Positions 7,891-17,500 of a stretch of DNA of 64,000 bases are shown here, piece by piece. Origin of the DNA: Roseateles sp. XES5 (lineage in GTDB: Bacteria; Pseudomonadota; Alphaproteobacteria; Rhizobiales; Rhizobiaceae); NCBI RefSeq assembly GCF_020535545.1, contig NZ_CP084752.1, positions 62,001 to 126,000 on the forward strand, given 5' to 3'. The notes below the pieces were generated by a model. The model was not told the DNA's origin. It did not search any database and saw only the letters and a program-made list of their open reading frames with translations. Position 1 is the first letter of the stretch; each line of letters begins with the position of its first letter. Both the position numbers and the translations under genes were made by a program.

Positions 7891-9030
7891 ATGAAAAACG
7901 CTCTCGCTCACCTCTCCAACGCATACCTTTCCGCGCACGTCACCGAGCTTTCGGCCGACGCCGCCGATGGCGTCTGGATCCAGTTGATCCCGGCCGGCAC
8001 GTTCAGCGGCCGCGATGGCCGTGGCCCGTATCATGCCGGCGACGAGCAGAGCTTGAAGCGTATTGCCGAGCTGACCCGCAGCTACCACGGCGCCACCGAG
8101 ATCGTCGTCGACTACGAACACCAGACGAAGAACGCCCTTCAGAACGGCAAGCCCGCGCCCGCCGCGGGATGGATCAAGGAAGTCTCCGCGCGCGCCGATG
8201 GCCTCTACGGCCGTGTTGAATGGACCACCGCGGCCGCCCAGGCAATTCGGGCGAAGGAATATCGCTACCTCTCGCCGGTCTACTTCCACGGCAAGGACGG
8301 CAGGATCTTCGCCCTTCAGAACGCGGCGCTCACCAACGCGCCCAATCTCGTGATGTCGGAAGTCTCCGCTCACTCGATCTTCCAGCAAGCCCAAGAGGAA
8401 CCCATGAAAAGAGTGCTCGCCGCCCTCGGCCTGGCCGAAGGCGCAAGCGAGGATGATGCGCTGATCGCCATCAACTCGTACCTCACCAGCTCGACGGCGC
8501 TTGCCGTCGCGGCTGGTCTCACCGCGGACGCAAAGTCGGAAGCCATCCTGACCGCCGTCCAGTCCGCGTTTGCCGATCGCAAGAAGATTGCGATCGCTGT
8601 CGGCAAGCCGGAAACGGCCAGCGCCGACGACATCGCTTCGGCGATCAGCTCCGCGCAGACGGCCGGGGCCGTCGATCCGACGAAGTGGGTGCCGGTCGCG
8701 CAGGTTGCCGCCATGCAGGCTCAGCTGAACGCGCTCACCGATCAGATCGGGTCCGACAAGGCCACCGAGGCCGTCGAAAAGGCCATTAAGGAAGGCAAGC
8801 TCGTTCCCGCCCTGAAGGAATGGGGCGTCTCCATGCACCGGGCGGACCCCGCCAAGTTCGATGAATTCATCGGCAAGGCGCCCGTCCTCACCGCTGCCCA
8901 GCGCTCGGCCTCGGCGAAGGATCCCGGCAAGGGCGACGAGCAGCTCGACGATACCGACATCGCCGTCATGCGGCAAATGGGGCTGTCCCAGGAGCAGATG
9001 CTCAAGGCCAAGAAAGGTGGTGACGTATGA
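7891..9030 (+). CDS. Phage prohead protease/scaffold (Mu gpI-like)
   Basis: 379 aa from ATG 7891; a TTG at 7870 would add 7 residues. The N-terminal ~170 residues match Mu gpI protease: IQLIPAGTFSGRDGRGPY, VVDYEHQTKNA, AAGWIKEV and YRYLSPVY. The C-terminal half is helical, Ala/Glu/Lys-rich scaffold. It would process the prohead before DNA entry. An internal ATG at 8404 with a strong ribosome-binding site appears to make the scaffold alone. The stop overlaps the next start by 4 bp. Confidence 0.85.
   Translation: MKNALAHLSNAYLSAHVTELSADAADGVWIQLIPAGTFSGRDGRGPYHAGDEQSLKRIAELTRSYHGATEIVVDYEHQTKNALQNGKPAPAAGWIKEVSARADGLYGRVEWTTAAAQAIRAKEYRYLSPVYFHGKDGRIFALQNAALTNAPNLVMSEVSAHSIFQQAQEEPMKRVLAALGLAEGASEDDALIAINSYLTSSTALAVAAGLTADAKSEAILTAVQSAFADRKKIAIAVGKPETASADDIASAISSAQTAGAVDPTKWVPVAQVAAMQAQLNALTDQIGSDKATEAVEKAIKEGKLVPALKEWGVSMHRADPAKFDEFIGKAPVLTAAQRSASAKDPGKGDEQLDDTDIAVMRQMGLSQEQMLKAKKGGDV
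8404..9030 (+). CDS. Internal in-frame start giving the head scaffold (Mu Z-like)
   Basis: ATG 8404 is in frame with the protease and preceded by AAGAGGAA with a 3-base spacer, the best Shine-Dalgarno in the region. It would give a 208-aa protein, MKRVLAALGLAEGA..., consisting only of the helical scaffold half. In Mu the scaffold Z is made the same way from inside gene I. The site is seen directly; expression is inferred. Confidence 0.6.
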   Translation: MKRVLAALGLAEGASEDDALIAINSYLTSSTALAVAAGLTADAKSEAILTAVQSAFADRKKIAIAVGKPETASADDIASAISSAQTAGAVDPTKWVPVAQVAAMQAQLNALTDQIGSDKATEAVEKAIKEGKLVPALKEWGVSMHRADPAKFDEFIGKAPVLTAAQRSASAKDPGKGDEQLDDTDIAVMRQMGLSQEQMLKAKKGGDV

Positions 9031-9437
9031 CGGCCCTTTCCGGTGACCGCAACACGCCCGAACGTTCGGGCGACACGCGAGAGGTGCCGGCCGCCGCCGG
9101 TGCTGTTCTCTTCGCCGGCGCCATGGGCGCCATTAACGCAGCTGGCAATGCCGTGCCGGTGACGGCGGCTCTTGCCCTGAAAGGCGCCGGTCGCGTCGAG
9201 CGCCGCGTCGACAATACGAGCGGCTCTGCAGGCGCCCTGCGCGCGAGGATCCGCGCCGGCATCTTCCGCTACGCCAACTCGGCCGCGGCCGATGCGTTCA
9301 CGCAGGCCGATATCGGCGCCGACGCCTACGGTGTCGATGACCAGACGGTCGCAAAAACCAACGGCACCAACACCCGCTCTGTCGTCGGCAAGGTCTTCGA
9401 CGTCGACAGCGACGGTGTCTGGGTCAAGTTCTCCTGA
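9027..9437 (+). CDS. Small head protein, possible capsid decoration protein
   Basis: 136 aa. Lies between the protease/scaffold and the major head gene, where decoration or stabilising proteins are common. The sequence is Ala/Gly/Val-rich with alternating strands (VPAAAGAVLFAGAMGAINAAGNAVP; SVVGKVFDVDSDGVWVKF) as in DUF2190-like cement proteins. No firm family match is claimed. It overlaps the previous gene by 4 bp. Confidence 0.5.
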   Translation: MTALSGDRNTPERSGDTREVPAAAGAVLFAGAMGAINAAGNAVPVTAALALKGAGRVERRVDNTSGSAGALRARIRAGIFRYANSAAADAFTQADIGADAYGVDDQTVAKTNGTNTRSVVGKVFDVDSDGVWVKFS

Positions 9438-9446
9438 AGGTGAAGC

Positions 9447-10343
9447 ATGGACATTAATACGACAACCCTCCGCTCCGCCTTCGTCGGCTTCAATGCCGCT
9501 TTCCAGGCGGGGATCGCGGAAGCTACCTCGATGTATCCGCGCATCGCCACCACCGTGCCCTCGTCGACGCGTTCGCAGGAATATGGCTGGCTCGGCAAGT
9601 TCCCCGGCTTCCGCGAATGGGTCGGTGACCGCGTCGTCAACGGTCTCGCCAAGCATGGCTACACCCTGACCAACAAGTCCTACGAAAACACGATCGGCGT
9701 CGACCGTGACGACTTTGAAGACGACAACCTCGGCATCTATGCGCCCATGTTCCAGGACTTCGGCCAGACGGCCGTAACGTTCCCCGACACGCTGATCTGG
9801 GCGCTGCTGAAGAACGGCTTCACTGAGAAGTGCTATGACGGCCAGTACTTCTTCGACACCGATCATCCGGTGCTCAATGAGAAGGGCGACACCGTATCCG
9901 TCGCAAATACGGATGGCGGCGCCGGCACGCCCTGGTTCCTCATCGATGACAGTCGGTCCCTGAAGCCGCTGATCTTCCAGGAGCGCAAGAAGTTCACGAA
10001 CCTCGTCCGCATGGACAAGGAAGATGACGAAGGCGTCTTCACGAAGAAGGAATTCCGCTACGGCCTCGATGGCCGCTGCGCGGTTGGCTTCGGCTTCTGG
10101 CAGACCTCCTGGGGCTCGAAACAGACCCTGAACGCCGCCAACTACGAGATCGCCCGCGTGGCCCTGTCGAGCATGAAGGGCGATTACGGCCGTCCGCTCG
10201 CCGTTAAGCCCAAGCTCCTCATCGTGCCGCCGACGCTGGAAGGCGCCGCTCTGGAGATCGTCGGCAACCCGCTGACGTCCAACGGCGGCACCAACAAGTG
10301 GTTCAAGACGGCCGAAGTCCTGGTCGTTCCCTGGCTGGCCTGA
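9447..10343 (+). CDS. Major head protein (Mu gpT-like)
   Basis: 298 aa, usual gpT length. The N-terminus LRSAFVGFNAAFQAGI, the QEYGWLGKFPGFREWVGDR block near residue 48 and the FFDTDHPVLNE segment near residue 135 are typical of Mu gpT. It would form the icosahedral capsid with the HK97-type fold. It is preceded by GAAGG and follows the scaffold and decoration genes, as expected for a head module. Confidence 0.92.
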   Translation: MDINTTTLRSAFVGFNAAFQAGIAEATSMYPRIATTVPSSTRSQEYGWLGKFPGFREWVGDRVVNGLAKHGYTLTNKSYENTIGVDRDDFEDDNLGIYAPMFQDFGQTAVTFPDTLIWALLKNGFTEKCYDGQYFFDTDHPVLNEKGDTVSVANTDGGAGTPWFLIDDSRSLKPLIFQERKKFTNLVRMDKEDDEGVFTKKEFRYGLDGRCAVGFGFWQTSWGSKQTLNAANYEIARVALSSMKGDYGRPLAVKPKLLIVPPTLEGAALEIVGNPLTSNGGTNKWFKTAEVLVVPWLA

Positions 10344-10436
10344 CGCCTCCCCGACTACCGCCCGGTGCGAACCGGGCGGGCTTTTCGAGGCGGATCGGCC
10401 GCGATCCCCCTCGCAAATCCCGAAAGGAAAACGCTC

Positions 10437-11180
10437 ATGAGCAGGAACTCGAAGAAACCTTTCAAAGCTCCGACCAGCACCGCGGCGACCATCGCCCCGA
10501 ATGCATCGGAGACCAACGCTGCCGGCGTCTCCACGGACGCCGCAGCGACCCCGCCGGGTTTGAGCGATCCCGGCGGGACCAATTCCCCAGCGAGCAGCGG
10601 CGTTGCTGCCGGTGAGGCTTCGGCCAATCCGGTGAAACCGCATGACCAAGATGGGACGTCGACACCTGGCATGGTGCCGGACGCGACGAACAGCCAGTCA
10701 GCCCCGGCGGCGGAAGCAATGGCCTCCGGGGACCCCGTGAAACAACCCGAACCCTCCCAGGGCGATGCGGCGAGCGGGGCCGGCAATCCGGCCGGTCCCG
10801 CTGGCGCCGCCAGCGATTTCACAGGCGCTCTCACGCCCTTTGAGCCGGGCGGTCTTATCGGGCACGAGACGGCATGGCACGACTTCGGCATCGGCATTGA
10901 TCTTGCGCGCGGCCCGGACGTCGGCGCGATCTCGTGGCGCGAAGGCTTTACTGCCATGTCGGATACGCACCCGCATACCTACCGCTTCTTCGCTCGTCTC
11001 CTCGAGGAGGAGCCGGAGATCGTGCCGACCGCGCTCATCGTGACATCGAAGACCAACGGCTTCCGCCGCGGCGGCGTCGTGCATTCGCCGTCCGGCACCA
11101 CCTTCGCGCCGGGCGACTATACGCCCGAGCAGCTGGAGGCATGGCTCGGCGAACCGGAACTCACCGTCGAGATCGTCTGA
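10437..11180 (+). CDS. HI1506-related protein (Mu gp35-like) with a long low-complexity N-terminus
   Basis: 247 aa from ATG 10437 (AAAGGAAA upstream). Residues about 5-135 are Ala/Pro/Ser/Gly-rich and probably disordered. The C-terminal ~45 residues (ALIVTSKTNGFRRGGVVH... TPEQLEAWLGEPELTVEIV) match the HI1506-related family of Mu-like phages. A middle segment (GIGIDLARGPDVGAISWREG) is unrecognised. Likely virion-associated; function unknown. Confidence 0.65.
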   Translation: MSRNSKKPFKAPTSTAATIAPNASETNAAGVSTDAAATPPGLSDPGGTNSPASSGVAAGEASANPVKPHDQDGTSTPGMVPDATNSQSAPAAEAMASGDPVKQPEPSQGDAASGAGNPAGPAGAASDFTGALTPFEPGGLIGHETAWHDFGIGIDLARGPDVGAISWREGFTAMSDTHPHTYRFFARLLEEEPEIVPTALIVTSKTNGFRRGGVVHSPSGTTFAPGDYTPEQLEAWLGEPELTVEIV

Positions 11181-11611
11181 TGACCTATGCCACCCAGCAG
11201 GACATGGTCGACCGCTTTGGTGAGTTGGAACTCGTCCAGCTCACCGACCGCGTCAATGTCCCGGTCTCCACGATCGACGCCGTCGTTGTGGCGCGCGCCC
11301 TGGGCGACGCCTCGGCGAAGATCGACACGTACCTGACGAAGGCGGTCAAGCTGCCGCTGCCGACCGTGCCGGACGTCCTGGTGAAGACCGCGGCCGATAT
11401 CGCCCGGTACTATCTGCACGGCAAAGCGGCCGACAAGGACAGCCCGGTCACGGCCGCGTACAACGACGCCCTGGCCTGGCTGCGCGACGTCTCGCGCGGG
11501 CTCGTGGAACTGTCCGTAGGTGGCGAGACGCCGGCGCCGGCCGGTGGCGGTTCCGTCAAGGCCGTCGCGCCGAACCGCGTCTTCACGCGCGATACGCTGA
11601 GGCACCTCTGA
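11180..11611 (+). CDS. Head-tail connector protein (DUF1320, Mu gp36-like)
   Basis: 143 aa from ATG 11180, which overlaps the previous TGA. The DUF1320 pattern is clear: YATQQDMVDRFGELELVQLTD at the N-terminus, a helix with ALGDASAKIDTYL, and VKTAADIARYYL. These proteins occupy the head-completion position in Mu-like phages. The stop overlaps the next ATG by one base. Confidence 0.8.
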   Translation: MTYATQQDMVDRFGELELVQLTDRVNVPVSTIDAVVVARALGDASAKIDTYLTKAVKLPLPTVPDVLVKTAADIARYYLHGKAADKDSPVTAAYNDALAWLRDVSRGLVELSVGGETPAPAGGGSVKAVAPNRVFTRDTLRHL

Positions 11612-12177
11612 TGCCCGGCGTCGCGATCCTCCTCGATGACGAATTGTCGCCGGTCCTCAGCGCGATCGGCGTGACCGTCACGCATCCCGGCGCCCTGATG
11701 GCCGAGTTCGCCGCGGCCATGCTCACATCGACGCAGCAACGTTTCCACCGCGAGACCGGACCGGACGGCGTGAAGTGGAAGCCCCTTGCTCGCCGCACCT
11801 CCATGAAGCGTGTGCGCGGCCGACGTCGGGGCACCGCGAACATCCTGCGCGTCACGACCCAGCTTTATTCCAGCCTGGTCGCCGCATCCGACGATCATTC
11901 GGCCGAGGTCGGCAGCAATCTGGTTCACGCCCGGCCGCATCAGCTCGGTAGCGAGATCACACAGTTCGCGCGCAGCCAGCGGGCGTCCTTCAAGCGAATC
12001 CGCGGCCAGCACCGTTTCGTCCGCCCTGGCACCAAGGGCGCAGCGGAGCGCAACATCACCATCGGTCAGCACACCATCACCGTGCCGGCGCGGGCGTATC
12101 TCGGCTTCAGTGAGCGCGACCAGGCGAACCTCATGGAGATCGGCCAGGACTGGCTGGCACGGGAGGCCAAGCCGTGA
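11611..12177 (+). CDS. Virion morphogenesis protein (Mu gpG-like)
   Basis: 188 aa. The family core is visible: FHRETGPDGVKWKPLARRT (residues 49-67), LRVTTQLYSSLVA, VGSNLVHARPHQLG and the C-terminal VPARAYLGFSERDQANL. In Mu gene G sits next to F; here it has moved downstream of the capsid genes. It probably completes the tail or the head-tail joint. Overlaps both neighbours by 1-4 bp. Confidence 0.85.
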   Translation: MPGVAILLDDELSPVLSAIGVTVTHPGALMAEFAAAMLTSTQQRFHRETGPDGVKWKPLARRTSMKRVRGRRRGTANILRVTTQLYSSLVAASDDHSAEVGSNLVHARPHQLGSEITQFARSQRASFKRIRGQHRFVRPGTKGAAERNITIGQHTITVPARAYLGFSERDQANLMEIGQDWLAREAKP

Positions 12178-12593
12178 TCGCCGCTATCCTCGCAGAACTC
12201 CAGAAGCCTGGAACGCCCTTTCGTATCGCCGGCGGCGCCGGCGAGCTGGCGGACGTGAAGGATCAGCCGCCCGCGCTTCCCGCGGTCTACGCGTACCTCG
12301 CCCGCGAACGTTCGGAGCCGAGCGACCGGACGGTCCACATCCTGCAGCGCACGGCCTGCGACATCGGCGTCGTGATCGTGACGTCCAATCTTTCGGCGAC
12401 GAACAACGCGGCGGCGGCCAGCGATATCGACGTCCTGAAAACCTACGTGCGCGCGACACTGCTGGGCTTTGTGCCGGCGTCCGGCGCGGATCCGATCGAA
12501 CATGTCGAAGGCGAGCTGCAGCAGGCTCTGTCCGGAACGGTTTGGTTCGAGGACATCTTCGCCACCGCTTACTACCAGGAGAGCCAAACATGA
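12174..12593 (+). CDS. Tail terminator-like protein (Mu gp37/DUF1834 position)
   Basis: 139 aa, starting 4 bp inside the previous gene. Small alpha/beta protein with the tail-terminator layout (IAAILAELQKPGTPFRIAGG start, central strands TACDIGVVIVTS, C-terminal TVWFEDIFATAYYQ). Its position right after the gpG-like gene and before the tail tube fits the protein that caps tail length. Family match is by context and general form. Confidence 0.55.
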   Translation: MIAAILAELQKPGTPFRIAGGAGELADVKDQPPALPAVYAYLARERSEPSDRTVHILQRTACDIGVVIVTSNLSATNNAAAASDIDVLKTYVRATLLGFVPASGADPIEHVEGELQQALSGTVWFEDIFATAYYQESQT

Positions 12594-12763
12594 TCGCCAA
12601 AGGCGGATCGTACATCAAGAAAGACGGCAAGCTCGAACTCGTCGAGCGCACCGAAGAGCCGAAGGCGGCTGTTGCCGCCTCGGGCGGGGCTTCCTCGCCC
12701 TCGCCGGCGGGGGCGGCTGGAGCCGCCGCCTCCGCCGATCCCAAAGGCAAGAAGGGAGCCTGA
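12590..12763 (+). CDS. Small unknown tail-region protein
   Basis: 57 aa from ATG 12590, overlapping the previous stop as ATGA, so translation is probably coupled. The N-terminus MIAKGGSYIKKDGKLELVERTEEP is followed by an Ala/Ser/Pro/Gly tail ending KGKKGA. Small proteins of this kind (DUF2635-like in Mu phages) lie just before the tail sheath or tube gene. No function can be assigned. Confidence 0.6.
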   Translation: MIAKGGSYIKKDGKLELVERTEEPKAAVAASGGASSPSPAGAAGAAASADPKGKKGA

Positions 12764-12765
12764 CC

Positions 12766-13689
12766 ATGCCGCGTTTCTTCCGCAATCGCGCGATCCTCGC
12801 AAAAATCGAAACCGTCTACGGGACGGACGCCGCCCCCACGGGCGCGGCGAATGCCATGCAGATGACCAACGTCGTCTTCGACCCTTCGGTTGGCCAGGAA
12901 GAGAGCCGGGATCTCGTGCTCCCGTATATGGGCCACCAGGGCGTCATGCTGACGGGCACCCACGCAACCCTCGCCGGTGAAGTGGAGATCGCGGGGTCCG
13001 GTACCGCGGGAACCGCGCCTGCCTATGGCCCGCTCCTGCGCGCTTGCGGCATGGCCGAGGTGGTCGATGCTGGCATCGACGTGCAGTACAGCCCGGTCTC
13101 GGCCCTGCATGAGGCCGTCTCCATCTACTTCAATGCGGATGGCGTCCGGCACGTCCTGCTGGGCGCCCGCGGGACGTTCACGCTTCAGCTGACGCCCCTC
13201 CGCATTCCCCGCTTTGCCTTCACGTTCACCGGTCTGCTCGGCACGATCAGCGACGCAGCTCTGCCCACGGTCGATGTCAGCGATTTCATCAAGCCGGTGA
13301 CGGTCAACAAGGCAAATACGACCTTCGCTCTGCACGGTCTTGCCGGCGCGTGCGAGGGCGTGACAATCGACCTCGCCAACCAGATCGAACCGCGCTTCCT
13401 GATCGGCCAGGAGAGCATCCAGCAGGTCGACCGGCAGATGACCGGCTCCGCCGTCATGGAAGCCGTCCTGCTGGCGACCAAGAACTGGTTCGCGATCTCC
13501 GAAGCTGGGACGCTGGGCACGCTCGTCGCCCAGCACGGCATCACCGCCGGCAACATCATCGGCCTCGACGCGGGCGCGGTGCAGGTCGGACGGACGAAGT
13601 ACGGCGAGACCCAGAAGATCATCAACAACACCCTGCCGCTGATGCTGACGAACCCCGGCACGGGCGAGTTCAAGATCACGGTCAAGTAA
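12766..13689 (+). CDS. Major tail tube protein (siphophage type)
   Basis: 307 aa from ATG 12766 with GGGAGCC upstream. The opening (RAILAKIETVYGTDAAPTGAANAM) and the AGEVEIAGSGTAGTAPAYGPLLRACG segment are typical of siphophage tail tube proteins. No sheath gene is present, so the tail is non-contractile, unlike that of Mu itself. It is followed by the tail chaperone genes as in lambda-type tails. Confidence 0.8.
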   Translation: MPRFFRNRAILAKIETVYGTDAAPTGAANAMQMTNVVFDPSVGQEESRDLVLPYMGHQGVMLTGTHATLAGEVEIAGSGTAGTAPAYGPLLRACGMAEVVDAGIDVQYSPVSALHEAVSIYFNADGVRHVLLGARGTFTLQLTPLRIPRFAFTFTGLLGTISDAALPTVDVSDFIKPVTVNKANTTFALHGLAGACEGVTIDLANQIEPRFLIGQESIQQVDRQMTGSAVMEAVLLATKNWFAISEAGTLGTLVAQHGITAGNIIGLDAGAVQVGRTKYGETQKIINNTLPLMLTNPGTGEFKITVK

Positions 13690-13746
13690 CAGCCGGCCGA
13701 GCCGTTGGCTCTGTCCCTTTGAAGTGCCTTTAAAGCGAGGAAACAG

Positions 13747-14160
13747 ATGTTCAAGCTGGTCAAAACCCTCACCACCTGGTGGCCGGTCAAGGTGTACGAA
13801 CCCGACCCGGAGAACCCCGGCACATTCGTCTCGTTCGAATTCCAGGCCGAGTTCGAGATCCTCGACCGCGAACAGGTCGCCAAGAACGATGCCGCGCGCG
13901 CGGCGGTCTTTGCCAAATTCGAGGGGGCGACCGGCGACGATCGTCTGCGCGATCTCCAGCGCGAGCTGGACGATCTCCAAACAGCAGAATTTCTCCGCGT
14001 GATGCGCAACTGGCGCGGCGTCATCGACGACGAGAACCAGCCTTTGATCTTCAGCGAGCAAGCCCTCATTGCGGCTCTCAATCGCAACCATGTCCGCGAA
14101 GGGATCTCGGTTGCCTATTCCGAGGCGATCGACACCGGGAAGGCCCGCCAGGGAAACTGA
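13747..14160 (+). CDS. Tail assembly chaperone, short form (lambda G-like)
   Basis: 137 aa from ATG 13747 (GCGAGGAAACAG upstream). Start: MFKLVKTLTTWWPVKVYEPDPE; the rest is helical. It lies between tail tube and tape measure, the place of the G/GT chaperone pair in lambda-type tails. The gene ends in GGGAAAC-TGA, a -1 slippery heptamer flush with the stop codon. The short form is the unshifted product. Confidence 0.8.
   Translation: MFKLVKTLTTWWPVKVYEPDPENPGTFVSFEFQAEFEILDREQVAKNDAARAAVFAKFEGATGDDRLRDLQRELDDLQTAEFLRVMRNWRGVIDDENQPLIFSEQALIAALNRNHVREGISVAYSEAIDTGKARQGN
14151..14157 (+). promoter_or_regulatory. GGGAAAC -1 programmed frameshift site
   Basis: The heptamer G GGA AAC matches X XXY YYZ in the zero frame of the chaperone gene (codons CAG GGA AAC TGA). 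A -1 slip converts the reading to GGG AAA CTG ACC and avoids the stop immediately after. The reading frame then stays open to 14543, the start of the tape measure. This is the expected signal at the expected position. Confidence 0.85.
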
Positions 14161-14543
14161 CCGAGGCGGCCGCTGCCTGGGCTAATGCCCGCACCGGCCG
14201 CACGGACCGATCGAGGCCGGCGCCGATCGACGCCGACATGCAGGAACAGTTCCAGGAGCTCGGCGTCAGTCTCGCCGTCTCTCCGGACGATGAGGGGACG
14301 ATTGCCGTCATGGCATGCAACTGGCCGTCGCTCGAAGCCTTTTTGGCCTGCGCCACGCAATGGCGGACGGAGACTGTCGTCATGGGCGGCGCAGGTGCCA
14401 TCTCATCGCAGATCGTCTTCGTCGGGCTCGACTATAAATCGTGCCTCGATCTTCTGAAGTTCCGAGCTGCCCCGCCACATGTCTTTGACGACATGCAGGT
14501 CATGGAAGAAGCGGCACTGCCCATCTTGAACGAGGTGGCATAA
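14157..14543 (+). CDS. Frameshift extension of the tail assembly chaperone (T part of GT)
   Basis: 128 codons in the -1 frame, starting LTEAAAAWANARTG directly after the slippery site. There is no sensible start codon with a ribosome-binding site, so it is made only as a fusion of about 265 aa with the upstream protein. The stop at 14541-14543 overlaps the tape-measure ATG. In lambda, GT holds the tape measure during tail assembly while G supplies the bulk subunit. Confidence 0.8.
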   Translation: MTEAAAAWANARTGRTDRSRPAPIDADMQEQFQELGVSLAVSPDDEGTIAVMACNWPSLEAFLACATQWRTETVVMGGAGAISSQIVFVGLDYKSCLDLLKFRAAPPHVFDDMQVMEEAALPILNEVA

Positions 14544-17500
14544 TGGCAGCGCCGCTGAAAATATCCGCCCGCGTCGAGATCGATCCGTCTGCGGCCAAGC
14601 AAGGTGCCGCCGCATCGGTTGCCGCTGTCGACACCATCGGATCGGCCGCCGAGCGGAACACCACGAAGCTGCAGGCGCTCATAAATGCCTCGACGGGCCT
14701 TGGCAGTGGTGTTGCGAACCAGAACGTTCGGGAATGGACTGGCGCCCTGACGATGCAGGGGAAGTCGCTCGATGAGCTACGTTCCAAGTACAATCCGTTG
14801 TTCGCGACCATAAGCCGGTACAAGGCCGTCGTCACCGAGATCCGGGCCCTGCATGCTCAGGGGGTGCTCTCCACTACAGAAATGGCCGCGGCAATCCAGC
14901 GTGAGCGCCAGGCCACGCTCATGTCGATCGACGCGATCAAGGGGCGGACAGCCGCTGTCATGGCTGACGCTGCTGCGACGAACGCGCATGCGGCGCGAAT
15001 CGACCAGCTTCGCACGCGCTTCGATCCTCTCCACGCGGCCGGCGAGCGATACCGCAAGGTGTTGATGGACATCTCAGAGGCGCAGCGCCTGGGCGCGCTA
15101 ACCGCTTCCCAGGCCATTGAGGTTCGCAATCGGGAGACGGCTTCCTACAACGCGCAAGTCAGCGCCCTGTCTCGTCTCGCCAGCCTGCAAAAGACGGCGG
15201 CGGAAACCATCGTCGGCCGAAACAGCATCATGCCGGATCGCGCCCGCGACGTTGCTGCCTATGGGGACGCCCTCGATCAACTCCGCGCCAAGTACAATCC
15301 GCTCTACGGCGTTATCGCCCAGTACAAGGCGGCGCAGGCCGAGATCCGGCAGGCCCATGCCGTTGGCGCGATTTCGGCCGATGAGATGACGGCCGCCCTG
15401 CAGCGTCAGCGTCAGGCCACACTGGCTTCGATCGACACGATCAAAGGTCGAAACCAGCTCATGGATAGCGCCCCAGGCGGGCTGGGTGTGAACAGCCATA
15501 TCGCGACCAACGCCATGTTCCAGATGCAGGACATCGGCATGACGGCCGCGATGGGAATGGATCCCCGCATGGTCGGCCTGCAGCAGGGCACACAACTTGC
15601 CGGGGCCTATGCTGGCCTGTCCGCGAAGGAAGCTGCAACGGCGACGCGCTCGGCCCTTGCCGGCCTCTTCTCTACCACGTCCATCCTCGCCATCGGTCTC
15701 ACGACCGTCGCGGCTGCTGCCATTCAGTTCGGCATAGATCTCGGCACAGCCGAAGACGAGACGAAGACGCTCGATGACGCGTTGAAGGCGCACAAGGAAA
15801 ACATTGATCTTCTGACCGCCTCCTACGGACAGTTCGGCGAAGCAGTGAAGCTTTCGGCCGATCTTGGCGGCAGCGGGTTCTCCCAGGCCGCCATGCGCGA
15901 CAATGCCGCCATGATGCGGGCTGTCTCCCGCTCGCTCGGCAACGAGATGATGGGGAATCTCACCGGTACAGGCGACGGCATGTTCGATGGCCTGCTCGGC
16001 CGGCGCTCATCAAGCCTTGCCGATTTCCGTCAGATGCCCGGATCCAATGCTCCGTTCCAGAGCGCGATCGACGGTTTGATCTCCAGCGCCAGACGCGGCA
16101 CCCCGGATCTCGACGCTTTCCGTGCGAGTGTCGACCGCATCTATCAGGCGCTTCTGCCCACCTCGGGTGATCCGACCGGTCTGCTCGCAACCGCCGAAAA
16201 CATCAAAATGCTTGGCGAGAATGCAACGGCGGTCCCGTCGAAGTTCTCGCCCTTCGCCGGTGCGATCAATCGGCTGAAGATCGAGCTTGCTGAAGGCGTG
16301 CCGAACCTGTCTGCCTTCACCGCTGAGGTTGAGCGGATCGGTCAGACGAACGGCCTTCAGAAAATCGCCGACGAGGCGATCCTGTTCGGCCGAGACCTTC
16401 TGCAATTGTCGCGTGCCATGGCCGAATACGAGGCGCAACGGCGGCGGCTATTCGAGGATGTCGGCCCGAACAAGATGCTTCTGTCACGTGGTGCGACTAA
16501 CCGCGACGACATGGGTAATCTCGCCCTCTACCGTTCCCGCGTCGCCAAGCAGATGGAGGACGCACAGAGATCATTCGACGCGGAGCGTCTTCGCCTCAAC
16601 GCTCGATCGCCGTCCGAGCGCGCCGCCGCTGCACGCCTCTCCGCCTCCCTTGAGCGCCGTGACGAAGACCAGCCGCAGCGTAATCAGCGGATCGAACTGG
16701 CCGGCAAGACCGCGCTGATCCAGGCGGAAAAAGAACTGGCCGATGCTCGCCGCGACCGCGGCCGCGCCCTGGACGAGACGCTCGGCCAGCAGCAGCTCGA
16801 ACTGTCTTTGATCGGCAAGACGATCGGCGAGCAGGAACGGCTGCGTATGGAATATCGGTTGACGGCCGAGCTGAAGGCCGAAGCGGCGCGCACCGGAACC
16901 GGGGTCGACCAAGCCGAACTCGCCCGCGTCAAGGCTCTGTCGGCCGAGTACGGCCGGCTCGCCGAGCAGATGACGGCGCGCCGGGCGCTTGATGACCAGG
17001 CGCAGGAGATCTCGGCGCTGCGCGTTCGCCTTCAGCTCACCGGCCAGGCCGAAGAGATCCGCGCCCGCGCCATCCTTCACCTCGAGACCGAGCGCCGCTT
17101 GCGAGAGATGGGCCTTTCGCTCGGAAGCCGCGAAGCCGAGCAGTATCGCCGGAACGCCGCAGCGATCGCAGATGCGACCGTGCAGCTGCGCAAACAGGAA
17201 GCCGCCTGGGACAAGGTCCGCGATACGGCCGAGAACACGATCGACACGACCATCGACCGCGCCCTTGATGGCGATTTCGGCGGCATGCTGGAAGACATTG
17301 CCAAGGATTGGTCCAAGACCATCCTCACGCTCGGCGTCGGCAACCCGCTGAAGAATGCCGCCCTCGGCTCGAACCACGAGACGCTGAACGATATCGGCGG
17401 CCTCGGCGGCATGTTCTCACGCCTCTTCGGCGGCGGCATGTCGACATCGTCGATGGCCGTGACTGCCGCCTCGGTCAGCATCAACGGCGGATTGCCCGGC

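Noticed and set aside
8742..10649. 635-codon open frame on the minus strand across the capsid genes
   Set aside because: Antisense shadow of clearly recognised head genes on the + strand; no domain resemblance.
12184..14091. 635-codon minus-strand open frame across the tail tube region
   Set aside because: Shadow of the tail genes; no recognisable motifs and no ribosome-binding site.
14157..14543. Tail gene T as an independent gene
   Set aside because: No start codon with a ribosome-binding site near its beginning, while a perfect slippery site joins it to the preceding gene.
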